Shown in pieces: positions 52,614 through 60,865 of a stretch of 60,865 nucleotides of DNA. The stretch lies in NCBI GenBank assembly GCA_009780985.1, contig WQYZ01000004.1, positions 1-60,865 of the forward strand, written 5' to 3'. The notes under the pieces were generated by a model, which saw only the letters and a program-made list of their open reading frames with translations, was not told where the DNA came from and made no database searches. Each line of letters begins with the position of its first letter. The first letter of the stretch is position 1. This DNA comes from Oscillospiraceae bacterium. Its GTDB lineage: Bacteria; Bacillota; Clostridia; Oscillospirales; WRJC01. The position numbers and the translations under genes were made by a program.

Positions 52614-53444
52614 ATGATAGTTGTAAATACAGTAGAGATATTCCCGTCGGATAATGCCGTCGTTATAGAATTATCCAACGTGAAGAAATATAAAATTTTA
52701 TTGAAAGACTATGAGAATCTGCCGTTTGAGTGCAAATCAGACAGCCGCCTCGAAAATATAACGATAGACGTAAATAAAATTGATTTGAACGAAACAAATC
52801 AGTATTTTGACGGCGACTGTTTTGCTTTCCTGACTTTTTTGGCGAGGAAATATAATATATACCGGTCGGCTATTTCAAAAGTCGCAATGACGGATATTCC
52901 CAAAAAACAGCTTTATTGGAAGTTATATTTCGCGGTTATTCAAAGTTATAAACAGCAGAAAAACACAAATAAATTCAAAAAGAATAATAAAGTGGAAATT
53001 GAGCCTGAAACTTTTAAAACTCTCTGTAGGCTTGTCTGCGACGAGTTTGAAGCGGCGGGTTATATCGATGACCGCCGTTACGCTCTCGACAAAGCGAAAT
53101 ATCTGAAAGAGTATAAAAAATACGGCGGCAGAAGAATAAAAGAATATCTCAGTCAAAAAGGTATTTCATCTGATATTATAAACGAAATATTGGAAGATGA
53201 GTTTTTTTCGGACGAAGACGACAACAGGGATAACATGATTAATCTGCTGAAGAAAAAATACGGCGAAAATTTGAGTAGATTGGATAAATCAGACAGAAAC
53301 GATATACAGAAAGCGATAAATATGCTTGTCCGCAACGGTTATAAATATCAGGAGGCGAAAAACGCCGTTACTGATTTTATAGACGATACAGATGTTGCAG
53401 AGAGTATAGATAATACAGAAAATGAGGATTATTACGATGAGTAA
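52614..53444 (+). CDS. recX: RecX-family regulatory protein
   Basis: 276 residues, within the longer Bacillota range. After a 140-residue N-terminal region, the RecX three-helix repeats are visible: VCDEFEAAGYIDDRRYALDKAKY, split by YGGRRIKEYLSQKGISSDII, and a final NMLVRNGYKYQEAKNAV. RecX binds RecA filaments and limits recombination. No recA is near. The gene follows the hypothetical lipoprotein after 23 bp and overlaps the start of rimO by eight bases, so lipoprotein, recX and rimO are likely cotranscribed. Confidence 0.88.
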   Translation: MIVVNTVEIFPSDNAVVIELSNVKKYKILLKDYENLPFECKSDSRLENITIDVNKIDLNETNQYFDGDCFAFLTFLARKYNIYRSAISKVAMTDIPKKQLYWKLYFAVIQSYKQQKNTNKFKKNNKVEIEPETFKTLCRLVCDEFEAAGYIDDRRYALDKAKYLKEYKKYGGRRIKEYLSQKGISSDIINEILEDEFFSDEDDNRDNMINLLKKKYGENLSRLDKSDRNDIQKAINMLVRNGYKYQEAKNAVTDFIDDTDVAESIDNTENEDYYDE

Positions 53445-54816
53445 GATGAATGAGACGAATAATAAATCAGGCGGAACAAAAATCGGGTTTATATCTTTGG
53501 GTTGTTCAAAAAATCAGATTGACACAGAAATTATGCTGAAAATTTTATCCGACAACGGATATGAAATAGTCGCGGAGGATATACACGCCGATATTATAAT
53601 CGTGAATACCTGCGCGTTTATTGAGAGCGCGAAAAAAGAAGCGATAGATAATATATTAGACGTCGCGTGGCTGAAGAAAAACAGAACGCTAAAAGGGATA
53701 ATCGTCTGCGGCTGTCTCGCGGAACGTTACAGGGAAGAAGTATTAGATGAAATCCCGGAAATCGACGCGATTGTCGGGGTCTTCAGCATACATGATATTC
53801 TGGATGCGGTCAGACATGTTGAAAATAAAAACACAGAAAAATATATATCTCTGAAACCGCAGGATGGTTTTATCCCCGGAGGAGAGAGAGTTTTGACGAC
53901 GCCGGAATATATGGCGTATATAAAAATCGCGGAAGGCTGCGACAATCATTGCGCATACTGCGCTATTCCGTCAATCCGTGGCAGTTTTACGTCGCGTAAG
54001 ATTGAGGATATATTAAAAGAGGCGAATGAACTCGCGGACATTGGGGTAAAAGAACTGTGCGTAGTCGCGCAGGATACCACGCGGTACGGCTTGGATTTAT
54101 ACGGCGAGTACAGACTGCCGAAACTGCTTGAGAAATTATGCGAAATCGACGGGATAACGTGGATAAGGTTGTTGTATTGTTATCCAGACAAAATCACGGA
54201 CGAACTGATTGATGTTATAAAATCAAGCGATAAAATCGTGAAATATATAGACATGCCGACGCAGCATATAAACGACGGGATTTTAAAATCCATGAACAGA
54301 AGCGGCGGAAGCGATGCGATAAAATCTGCAATCAAGCGGCTTCGCGAAAATATCCCGGGAATAATAATCAGAACGACGGTTATAGCGGGATTTCCCGGTG
54401 AAACCAAAGAGCAGTTCGGAGAGCTGTGCGAATTTATAAAAGAGACAAAATTCGAGCGGTTAGGGTCGTTTATGTATTCTGCGGAAGAAAGCACTCCAGC
54501 GGCGGGATTTGAAAATCAGGTGAGCGAAAAAGAAAAAGAACGCCGTCAGAAACTGATTATGTCGGTTCAGGAGCGTATAAACTATAATTTAAATCAGAAA
54601 AAAATCGGAAAGACAATGCAGGTTTTATGCGAGGGATTTGACAAAGTCGGCGGGGTGTATTACGGCAGGAGCGCGGACGACGCGCCGGAAATTGATGGTA
54701 AAGTGTATTTTACAGTCAAATCCGATAAATCCGGCAGAAAAATAAAAGAAGGCGCGTTTGTCGATGTGACGATAGAGAAAGTTTTGGATTATGATTTGTT
54801 CGGGAGCGTAGAATAG
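53437..54816 (+). CDS. rimO: Ribosomal protein S12 methylthiotransferase RimO
   Basis: 459 residues from the ATG at 53437 (GAGG nine bases upstream; an ATG at 53422 lacks a site). The MTTase N-terminal domain has three cluster cysteines (LGCSKNQIDTE, NTCAFIESA, CGCLAERY); the radical SAM motif is CDNHCAYC; a C-terminal TRAM domain ends the protein. RimO adds a methylthio group to Asp89 of ribosomal protein S12, rather than to tRNA as MiaB does; the LGCSKNQID wording favours RimO. It overlaps recX and is directly followed, without a gap, by the HAD phosphatase gene. Confidence 0.95.
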   Translation: MSKMNETNNKSGGTKIGFISLGCSKNQIDTEIMLKILSDNGYEIVAEDIHADIIIVNTCAFIESAKKEAIDNILDVAWLKKNRTLKGIIVCGCLAERYREEVLDEIPEIDAIVGVFSIHDILDAVRHVENKNTEKYISLKPQDGFIPGGERVLTTPEYMAYIKIAEGCDNHCAYCAIPSIRGSFTSRKIEDILKEANELADIGVKELCVVAQDTTRYGLDLYGEYRLPKLLEKLCEIDGITWIRLLYCYPDKITDELIDVIKSSDKIVKYIDMPTQHINDGILKSMNRSGGSDAIKSAIKRLRENIPGIIIRTTVIAGFPGETKEQFGELCEFIKETKFERLGSFMYSAEESTPAAGFENQVSEKEKERRQKLIMSVQERINYNLNQKKIGKTMQVLCEGFDKVGGVYYGRSADDAPEIDGKVYFTVKSDKSGRKIKEGAFVDVTIEKVLDYDLFGSVE

Positions 54817-55494
54817 ATGAATAAAATTGAAGCAGTAATGTTTGATTTGGACGAAACTCTGTTGGACAGGGAAAAAGCCGTTGGGATTATGTTTGACGTA
54901 ATTATAGATAAGTTCTACAAAAACACAGATATAACGAAAAAACAATACAACAATATGCTCTGTGAATTTAAAAAATATGACAACAGAGGCTACGGGGATA
55001 AAACTGTTGTAATGGATTCGCTTTTTAACGAATTTACACCGTCTTTCATGATATCCAAAACTGAATTTTTAGACTTTTGGGACAGAACTTTCCATAAATG
55101 CTTTTCGAGAGACGAAGAAAGGATAAACACTGTGATAAAATTGCAGGAATATGTAAAAACTGCGATAATCACAAACGGTTCTGTTAAATCTCAGAGCGGC
55201 AAAATAGAATACACCAATTTAGATAAATTGTTTGAAGTTATAATTGTATCTGATGAAGTTGGCATAAAAAAGCCCGACCCGAAAATCTTTGAGCTTGCGT
55301 TAAGCAAAATTGATGTATTGCCGGAAAACGCGTTGTTTGTAGGCGACGATTTAAAAAACGATATTTACGGCTGTCAAAATGCGGGTATGCTCGGCATATG
55401 GTATAATCCGTACAATTTTAAAAACGACACTGATATAAAACCGTTCGCGGAAATACATAGTTTTACGGAGTTATTATCTTATATAAATTTATAA
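54817..55494 (+). CDS. HAD-superfamily hydrolase
   Basis: 225 residues. HAD motif I FDLDETLLDRE, motif II threonine/serine in IITNGS, motif III lysine in KKPDPKIFELAL, motif IV GDDLKNDIYG, with a helical cap between I and II. This is the class seen in YjjG/PGP-like phosphatases for nucleotides or small phosphometabolites; substrate unknown. It starts one base after the rimO stop codon, so it is in the same operon, with the MATE gene following after 23 bp. Confidence 0.92.
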   Translation: MNKIEAVMFDLDETLLDREKAVGIMFDVIIDKFYKNTDITKKQYNNMLCEFKKYDNRGYGDKTVVMDSLFNEFTPSFMISKTEFLDFWDRTFHKCFSRDEERINTVIKLQEYVKTAIITNGSVKSQSGKIEYTNLDKLFEVIIVSDEVGIKKPDPKIFELALSKIDVLPENALFVGDDLKNDIYGCQNAGMLGIWYNPYNFKNDTDIKPFAEIHSFTELLSYINL

Positions 55495-55517
55495 ATTGAT
55501 TTGGGGAATATAATTTA

Positions 55518-56903
55518 ATGGTCAAAGACAAAAGTTTTTACAAAATGCTTGTGTTTATAGCACTGCCTGTCGCACTACAGAGCATAATTTCTTTGGGTCT
55601 CGTGTTTTCAGATAATATTATGGTGGGCAATATCCGTGAACATACGGAAATCGTATTTGCAGGAGTTACGCAGGCTAATGCTATAACAACGCTATTCACG
55701 TTTTTTATAAAAGGGCTCGGCGGCGGGGCGTCGCTTCTGATTTCGCAATACTGGGGCAAAAAAGACTTAGACAGAATCAAGACTGTTTTCTCTATTATTT
55801 TCACGATAGGATTGTCTCTTGCAGCCGTCATAACCGCGCTTATTTTTATATTCCCGAAAGGCGCGATGTCGATAGTCACAAGCGATAAAGACGTCATAAA
55901 CTCGGGGGCACAGTATATACAGATTGTCTGTTTTTCGTATATTTTTTATATCCTGACTGAAACGTTTGCAGTTATGCTCAGGTGCGTGGAAATAGTGCGG
56001 ATTGTGCTTGTTACGTCGATTGTTGCATTTATTCTGAATTTGATCGGAAATTATATTTTTATCTATGGAAACGCAAGTTTACATATTCCCGCAATGGGAG
56101 CGAGAGGTTCGGCTGTTTCGACGGTAATCGCCCGCATTGTCGAATGTTTAATCATGATGACATTCACGTTTAAGATACAGAAAAGACTGCCGATAAAAAT
56201 ACGGGATTTATTTAGGCATGAAAAAATCATGTGGCGCGACTACGTGAAATACGGTCTGCCGGTTATGGCTGGGGATACGCAATGGGGATTTGTCGGGTTG
56301 TTCAGGGCGATTATTATCGGCAGATTGGGCAGTCAGATGATGTCGGCGAACGGAATCGCGGATGTTATTATGTCCTTAGCGAATATATTCACAATTGGAC
56401 TTGGCAGCGCGGCGACCGTAATTATCGGTAAGACAGTCGGTGCAAAAGAATATGACAAAACGCGGAAATATTCAAACACTTTACAAATACTGTTTGCGTG
56501 TTTCGGCGTAGTGCTGTGCTTAGGTTTGTTCTTTGGGAGAGGGAGTCTTATTTCGATTTACGAGATTGTCGGCGGAACGGCGGCTGGAGGATTCGCGCAG
56601 GCGACGAAAGATTTGGCTAAAACTTTTATAGGCATAGGCGCTTTTACTTTGCTCGGCACATGTTATCACGCGACGTGTTTTACGGGAATAAACAGGGGAG
56701 CAGGCGACAGCAAATTTGTGTTCAAAGTCGATATGATATGCGGATGGCTGATTGTTCTGCCGCTGACTTTCCTGAATGCGATAGTACTGCATGCGCCTTT
56801 GCCGATAGTATTTTTATCGACAAGAATAGACCAGTGTTTTAAATGGATTATCGCGTTTATACGACTGCGTGGCAATAAGTGGATAAGAAATGTCACAAGG
56901 TGA
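55518..56903 (+). CDS. MATE-family efflux transporter
   Basis: 461 residues with about twelve transmembrane helices in two similar halves. The first half begins MLVFIALPVALQSIISLGLVF with the paired DNIMVGN motif; the second has MAGDTQWGFVGLFRAIIIG and NGIADVIMS, also MATE-like. Such proteins expel cationic drugs or metabolites in exchange for sodium or protons. The substrate is unknown. It closes the recX-rimO-HAD run; a new promoter follows. Confidence 0.93.
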   Translation: MVKDKSFYKMLVFIALPVALQSIISLGLVFSDNIMVGNIREHTEIVFAGVTQANAITTLFTFFIKGLGGGASLLISQYWGKKDLDRIKTVFSIIFTIGLSLAAVITALIFIFPKGAMSIVTSDKDVINSGAQYIQIVCFSYIFYILTETFAVMLRCVEIVRIVLVTSIVAFILNLIGNYIFIYGNASLHIPAMGARGSAVSTVIARIVECLIMMTFTFKIQKRLPIKIRDLFRHEKIMWRDYVKYGLPVMAGDTQWGFVGLFRAIIIGRLGSQMMSANGIADVIMSLANIFTIGLGSAATVIIGKTVGAKEYDKTRKYSNTLQILFACFGVVLCLGLFFGRGSLISIYEIVGGTAAGGFAQATKDLAKTFIGIGAFTLLGTCYHATCFTGINRGAGDSKFVFKVDMICGWLIVLPLTFLNAIVLHAPLPIVFLSTRIDQCFKWIIAFIRLRGNKWIRNVTR

Positions 56904-56928
56904 TATTTGCAAAGAATTTATTTATTTC

Positions 56929-56957
56929 TTGACTATTTGTAATAAATATGTTAAAAT
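56929..56957 (+). promoter_or_regulatory. Sigma-A promoter of the foldase gene
   Basis: TTGACT (56929-56934), 17-base spacer, TAAAAT (56952-56957), 57 bases upstream of the ATG. Confidence 0.77.
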
Positions 56958-57014
56958 AAATTTAAATTTCAGCGTATAAAAAATAAATCTAAGTAAAAAA
57001 CAGAGGTATCTATT

Positions 57015-58028
57015 ATGAAATTCAATACAAAAAATATTTTACGCAAAATAGTTGTATTCGTTATTGTTTCGATGTTACTCACAGTATTTTCTTTTCCCGT
57101 ATCTGCGGCAAATGAAAATTCGGCTGTTACAGATATAATAAAAAATATTATGAATAATAGTATGGATAATAGAACAGTTTTAACTTTTGACGGCAGAAAT
57201 ATAAGCACTGCTGATTTTAATATCTTTTTATTAGTTAATCAGGGAGAATCCGATCCAAAAGTATCGGCGGTTGATATGCTTGAGCAATATTTGGTATTGG
57301 AAAAAGCGGCAAAGGACAGAAATATCACTTTGACTGCCGATGAATTAAAGCAAGCTAAAGCGGATGCGCTTGATTTGCAATCGGCGATTAATGAGTATTT
57401 CCCTAACGTAAAAAATATTTCTATTGATTTCCTTCAAGAAATAGCAAGCGTAAATTATCTATACGCTAAATTATTAGACGCGGTGGCAATCGAGCAAGGA
57501 TATACATTTGACGAAAAAGATTTCCAAACCGCGCTTGCGGATTATATCGCGAACGGGAAACAGGACTATCTGCAAATGGATTTCAAATATATTGTGACCG
57601 ACAGCGCAGACACAACCGCCGAAGCTAAAAAAGCTATAGAAAACGGGACTTTATCTGCCGATAATGCAATAAAACAATATTCGACATATTACGACGAAGC
57701 GAGCGGGATTCAGACAATAAATTTGGCTGATATAACTTTTTTGTCTGCTGAAGATTTGAATAATTTGATGAGTTTAGAAAGCGGCGGCGTTTCAAACGTA
57801 ATAGATTTAGGGGACGGCGAATATGTGATATTTATTGCGGACAGCGTCTATACGCCTACTCAAGATGAAATTGCGGCGTCTTTTAAAGCCATGTATGAAA
57901 ATAGTAAAAAATCTGATATATTTAACGCCGAATTTACAAAATGGCAAGCTGACGCTCAACCGCACATAAAAGTAAATCAAAGCAACTTGGATAATATAGA
58001 TTTAACAACATTGTACGGAACAAATTAA
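57015..58028 (+). CDS. Exported SurA/PrsA-like foldase without a clear isomerase domain
   Basis: 337 residues. Signal peptide ending near FPVSAAN, then a SurA-N-like helical region (FDGRNISTADFNIFL, EQYLVLEKAAKDRNITLTAD, QEIASVNYLYAKLL). The following part (about 190-290) occupies the parvulin position with KYIVTDSADTTAEAKKAI, but the conserved PPIase residues are not evident. The C-terminal helical part EIAASFKAMYENSKKSDIF resembles the closing domain of SurA-like chaperones. It likely helps fold secreted proteins, perhaps the many lipoproteins and SLH protein nearby. AGAGG precedes the ATG. The stop codon overlaps that of the convergent addA gene. Confidence 0.75.
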   Translation: MKFNTKNILRKIVVFVIVSMLLTVFSFPVSAANENSAVTDIIKNIMNNSMDNRTVLTFDGRNISTADFNIFLLVNQGESDPKVSAVDMLEQYLVLEKAAKDRNITLTADELKQAKADALDLQSAINEYFPNVKNISIDFLQEIASVNYLYAKLLDAVAIEQGYTFDEKDFQTALADYIANGKQDYLQMDFKYIVTDSADTTAEAKKAIENGTLSADNAIKQYSTYYDEASGIQTINLADITFLSAEDLNNLMSLESGGVSNVIDLGDGEYVIFIADSVYTPTQDEIAASFKAMYENSKKSDIFNAEFTKWQADAQPHIKVNQSNLDNIDLTTLYGTN

Positions 58029-60865
58029 TTTATATCACCCACTGCCACCTCAACCGCCTTGTTCAGCGAAAACGAATATATATACGCGCCGCTCACGGGT
58101 TTGTTTAAAATCGCCTGCACCGCCTTGCAGTAATATTCTATCTGGCGTTTGTGACGTTTGACAAGAATATTCTCGCCCTCGTCGGAACGGACATAATCCG
58201 TCTTGAAATCGACGACATACACATTCCCGTCTTTATCCTCGAAAAACAAATCTATCGCTCCCTGAATCAATAAAAAATCTTCTGAGTATTCAGGCAATTC
58301 TTCCAAATCCTTCAGGTGGACCTGCTGCACGAAGTTCAGGGATTCACCCGCCCCTATGTTGTTCATTTTTATTAAATCGGCGACGGAAATTTTCAGGTGA
58401 AACGGCATTTCGCGGTAAATTTTCTTGGCTGATTTAATTTTTTGATATAAATCCGATCCGAAAAATTTATCTACGGAATCAAATTTTATCCTGTCATATT
58501 GCGGCTCCGTTATAAATTCTTTGCTCAGAAGATTTTCCGCCTCGTTTTGCGCGCCGAATACTTCCGCGTATTCAAAATCCGCATACTGCATAAATAAATG
58601 CGTCGCTGTTCCCCGAAGTATGGCTACATCATCCGCCTCGTTCTCTAAGAAGCGGGGCAGGGGAGCCATTTCAGGTTCGGAGTATTCTGGTGTATTTGAA
58701 CCAACATCAGGTGAAAATGCGCGGGCGGAAATTGATTCCGCCCCTACGGGCGACAGATTTGTCACGGAAAGTTTCAGAGGGATTTTTGACAGTAAGCTGA
58801 ACTTGTATTTGAAATCGTACATCTCTTTTAGTTTTTTGCCGTATTCATCTATGGTTTCCAAATCCGATTCGGAAAGTTCTTCGCCTGTTAATTCGAGATT
58901 TTGAGCGAGCAAATCCTCGTTTCTCTGATTTGCAATCATTTGATTCAATTTAACTGCGTTTACAAAATCAATGTTGAAATTCACAGCCGGATTTGTTTTG
59001 TTTGTGCCGTCTGAATTTAACAGTATCGGCGTAAGCCATTTCAGCGCGTTGTCCGCGCCGGATAACAGCGACGTCAGCGCTGTTCCGTCGTCGCCTGTAA
59101 CGGTATTTTTTTGTAGATAGTTTTCTATATTGTCAACGTTTCCGACGATTATGAGTTTTTCTATAGCTCTTGTCAAAGCGACGTATAAAATTCGCGCTTC
59201 CTCGCTCACGACCTCACGTTTTACTTTCTCGGCGACCAATTTTTTGAACGGAGTTTTCTCCGTCCCGATTTCGTCTTTATATTTCAGGTCAAAATATATT
59301 CCGTCGTCGCTGATGACAGGATTCCCCAAATAATCGCTCCTGTTGAACAATCCGCTTGTATTCGCCAAAATGCATACGGGAAATTCAAGCCCTTTTGACT
59401 TGTGCACGCTCATAACTCTTACTACGTCGCTGTTTTCGGAGATGACTTTTGCGCGTTCCAAATCATTTTTGCCGGATTGAATATCGTTCAGATAATCCAG
59501 AAATTCATATAAACCCTTAAAAGTCGTAGATTCGAATTTACGGGCGTATTCGTACAATAACATCAGATTAGCCTTGCGTTCCGGCGCAAAGGTTTCGAGC
59601 GAAATTTTCGCCATTATATCTGTCTGCCTGTACAGATACCATATAAATTTATCGACGGATAGGATTCTCGATTTTGCGCGCCACTGATTTAATTTTGCCA
59701 TAAAATTATGGCACTTATTTTTCAACTCAACTATTCCGTCGTCATATTCCGCATATAGCCTTATATATCTGAAAAGGGGGTCGATATACTCGTCCAACGC
59801 ATTTAATTTTAAATCGTCGTTTTTTTCACTGCTGACAACGCCGGTGTATTCGCTGTTTAGATTAAATCTTTTTATATATATCAAATCGTCTAAATTGAAC
59901 CCAAAAACCGGACTTTTTAAAACAGCAGTCAAATCTATATCGCGCATGGGATTGTCGATTGTTCTGAGCAGGGAAACTATGAGCATAATTTCCGCGCTGC
60001 CCAGAAAGCCTTTCGATTTGTCCGTATAGCACGCTATGCCGTGTCTTTTTAGGGCGTCGATATACAGGTCGCTTTTTGTATAATTGCGCATAAGTATGGT
60101 TATATGACGGGGAAGAATATTTTCGCCGTTTTTTAATTTGCCATGAGCTAATAATTTTTTTACCGTCAATGCGATATATTCCGCCTCCGTGGATAATATC
60201 TGGGTTTCCGGCGTATTATCTTGTGTAGGGGCGGAATCAATTTCCGCCCGCAAATTTGAATCAACATCGGGTGAAAATCCGCGGGCGGATATTGATTCCG
60301 CCCCTACGGGTTCTTCCGGCGTTTCATCATCTACCGCCTCGTCGCCGCCTTTTTCGACAATCGCGAAAGTTACGTCCACGCTGGATTTATCCGTTTCTTC
60401 GTCTGCGAATATTCGTCCGACGTCCAAAACCTCGCCGCCGGTATATTCCATTCCCCCGAGATTCTCCGAAAACAGGTTGGCGAAAATATAGTTTATAAAA
60501 CTTATTATATTATAACTGCTCCTGAAATTCTTTCGCAGATATATTTTTTGAGGTATAAACCCCGTATCGTTATTATTTTTATCATATTCCGCAAACAGTT
60601 TTGAATAGTTCGCGAATATATCCGATTTTGCGCCTCTGAACGCGTATATGCTCTGTTTTATGTCGCCGACCATAAACCTGTTGCCATTAATACTGCCGGA
60701 TTGCTCCGTAGAGATTGACTTGAATATTATGTCTTGAAGTTTATTTGTGTCCTGATATTCGTCGATATAGATTTCTTTATAACTGTTTTTGACCTGTCTC
60801 GCCAAATCCGTTACGAAAATCTCGCCGTCCTCGCCGATTTTTTCGACTAAAAGCTGAAAGGCAAA
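58025..60865 (-). CDS. addA: ATP-dependent helicase/nuclease subunit A (AddA), 5' end missing
   Basis: The C-terminal 947 codons of an AddA of about 1200 residues; the frame runs off the right edge, so the N-terminal Walker A part is outside the window. Visible parts are the Walker B motif EYIDEYQDTN-like (DEYQDTN), motif GDIKQSIYAFRGA, MSVHKSKGLEFPV, RILYVALTRA, and the C-terminal RecB-type nuclease with VVDFKTDYVR and a RQIEYYCKAV helix. AddAB processes double-strand DNA ends for recombination. Two palindromic elements are inserted in frame (60225-60307 and 58695-58750), adding SAR...FSPDV-containing peptides in the helicase 1B/2B and linker regions without breaking the frame. addB is not visible. 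Confidence 0.95.
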   Translation of the reverse strand, partial: FAFQLLVEKIGEDGEIFVTDLARQVKNSYKEIYIDEYQDTNKLQDIIFKSISTEQSGSINGNRFMVGDIKQSIYAFRGAKSDIFANYSKLFAEYDKNNNDTGFIPQKIYLRKNFRSSYNIISFINYIFANLFSENLGGMEYTGGEVLDVGRIFADEETDKSSVDVTFAIVEKGGDEAVDDETPEEPVGAESISARGFSPDVDSNLRAEIDSAPTQDNTPETQILSTEAEYIALTVKKLLAHGKLKNGENILPRHITILMRNYTKSDLYIDALKRHGIACYTDKSKGFLGSAEIMLIVSLLRTIDNPMRDIDLTAVLKSPVFGFNLDDLIYIKRFNLNSEYTGVVSSEKNDDLKLNALDEYIDPLFRYIRLYAEYDDGIVELKNKCHNFMAKLNQWRAKSRILSVDKFIWYLYRQTDIMAKISLETFAPERKANLMLLYEYARKFESTTFKGLYEFLDYLNDIQSGKNDLERAKVISENSDVVRVMSVHKSKGLEFPVCILANTSGLFNRSDYLGNPVISDDGIYFDLKYKDEIGTEKTPFKKLVAEKVKREVVSEEARILYVALTRAIEKLIIVGNVDNIENYLQKNTVTGDDGTALTSLLSGADNALKWLTPILLNSDGTNKTNPAVNFNIDFVNAVKLNQMIANQRNEDLLAQNLELTGEELSESDLETIDEYGKKLKEMYDFKYKFSLLSKIPLKLSVTNLSPVGAESISARAFSPDVGSNTPEYSEPEMAPLPRFLENEADDVAILRGTATHLFMQYADFEYAEVFGAQNEAENLLSKEFITEPQYDRIKFDSVDKFFGSDLYQKIKSAKKIYREMPFHLKISVADLIKMNNIGAGESLNFVQQVHLKDLEELPEYSEDFLLIQGAIDLFFEDKDGNVYVVDFKTDYVRSDEGENILVKRHKRQIEYYCKAVQAILNKPVSGAYIYSFSLNKAVEVAVGDIN
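58695..58750 (-). repeat. In-frame palindromic element within addA, short copy
   Basis: 56 bases nearly identical (about five differences) to the right part of the element at 60225-60307, lacking its left arm. It still holds the hairpin GGGCGGAA / TTCCGCCC and the GCCCCTAC end. In frame in addA it encodes PVGAESISARAFSPDVGSN. Confidence 0.88.
60225..60307 (-). repeat. In-frame palindromic element within addA, full copy
   Basis: 83 bases with arms of 27 bases (GTAGGGGCGGAATCAATTTC and onward, with its reverse complement at the other end) differing at one position, a spacer of about 29 bases between them. It encodes VGAESISARGFSPDVDSN plus a further SAP-ending segment within addA. The arms share the GTAGGGGCGG core with the 103-bp intergenic elements, suggesting one palindromic family. 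Confidence 0.9.

Overview
The window looks like chromosomal DNA of an AT-rich, low-GC Gram-positive anaerobe of the class Clostridia (Bacillota). The evidence is sigma-A promoters with 17-bp spacers, strong AGGAGG ribosome binding sites, ECF-type vitamin transporters (BioY, ThiT), an S-layer homology (SLH) surface protein, a clostripain-type peptidase, a CotH-kinase lipoprotein and many lipoproteins. I cannot name a species. No tRNA, rRNA, CRISPR array, integrase or transposase gene was seen.

Layout. 1-7030: the tail of an AraC/GyrI-type regulator cut by a 103-bp palindromic element, two paralogous solute-binding lipoproteins, and birA-bioY behind a BirA operator/promoter with an XRE regulator upstream. 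7073-13665 (minus): solute-binding lipoprotein, GH78 alpha-L-rhamnosidase, ECF sigma factor, DUF4367 anti-sigma-like protein and VWA lipoprotein, closely spaced and perhaps one transcription unit. 13804-14791: promoter, TPP riboswitch, terminator and thiT. 14819-16370 (minus): parA plus a ComFB-domain protein. 16645-22325 (minus): CotH lipoprotein, a nuclease-methylase-specificity fusion, and an FAD oxidoreductase. 22582-28089 (plus): clostripain, then XpaC/TelA/TPM genes. 28169-39002 (minus): an ECF sigma factor with a long C-terminal extension, then a ten-gene run from a tmk promoter: tmk, DUF2156, GNAT, DJ-1/PfpI, 5-formyl-THF cyclo-ligase, CPBP protease, mltG, U32, THUMP methyltransferase. 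39163-44739 (minus): a 1858-residue SLH surface protein. 45002-51626 (plus): carA, a carB-dapF fusion, gdhA. 51922-58028 (plus): lipoprotein, recX, rimO, HAD phosphatase, MATE exporter, foldase. 58025 to the right edge (minus): addA, incomplete at its 5' end.

Working together. Vitamin uptake is visible twice (biotin under BirA, thiamine under a TPP riboswitch); both transporters are S components that need an energising module not in the window. Rhamnoside use is suggested by the GH78 enzyme and its solute-binding neighbour, but no permease is present. Cell-envelope functions (MltG, SLH protein, CotH, VWA, clostripain, foldase) are frequent.

Most unusual points: (1) carbamoyl-phosphate synthase large subunit fused in frame to a complete, catalytically intact diaminopimelate epimerase; (2) a ParA ATPase translationally overlapped with an acidic coiled-coil protein ending in a ComFB domain; (3) a single polypeptide carrying a PD-(D/E)XK-like domain, an N6-adenine methylase and a target-recognition region; (4) a family of palindromic GTAGGGGCGG elements, three of them 103-bp MITE-like copies (two in gene leaders) and two further copies inserted in frame inside addA, where they add near-identical peptides.
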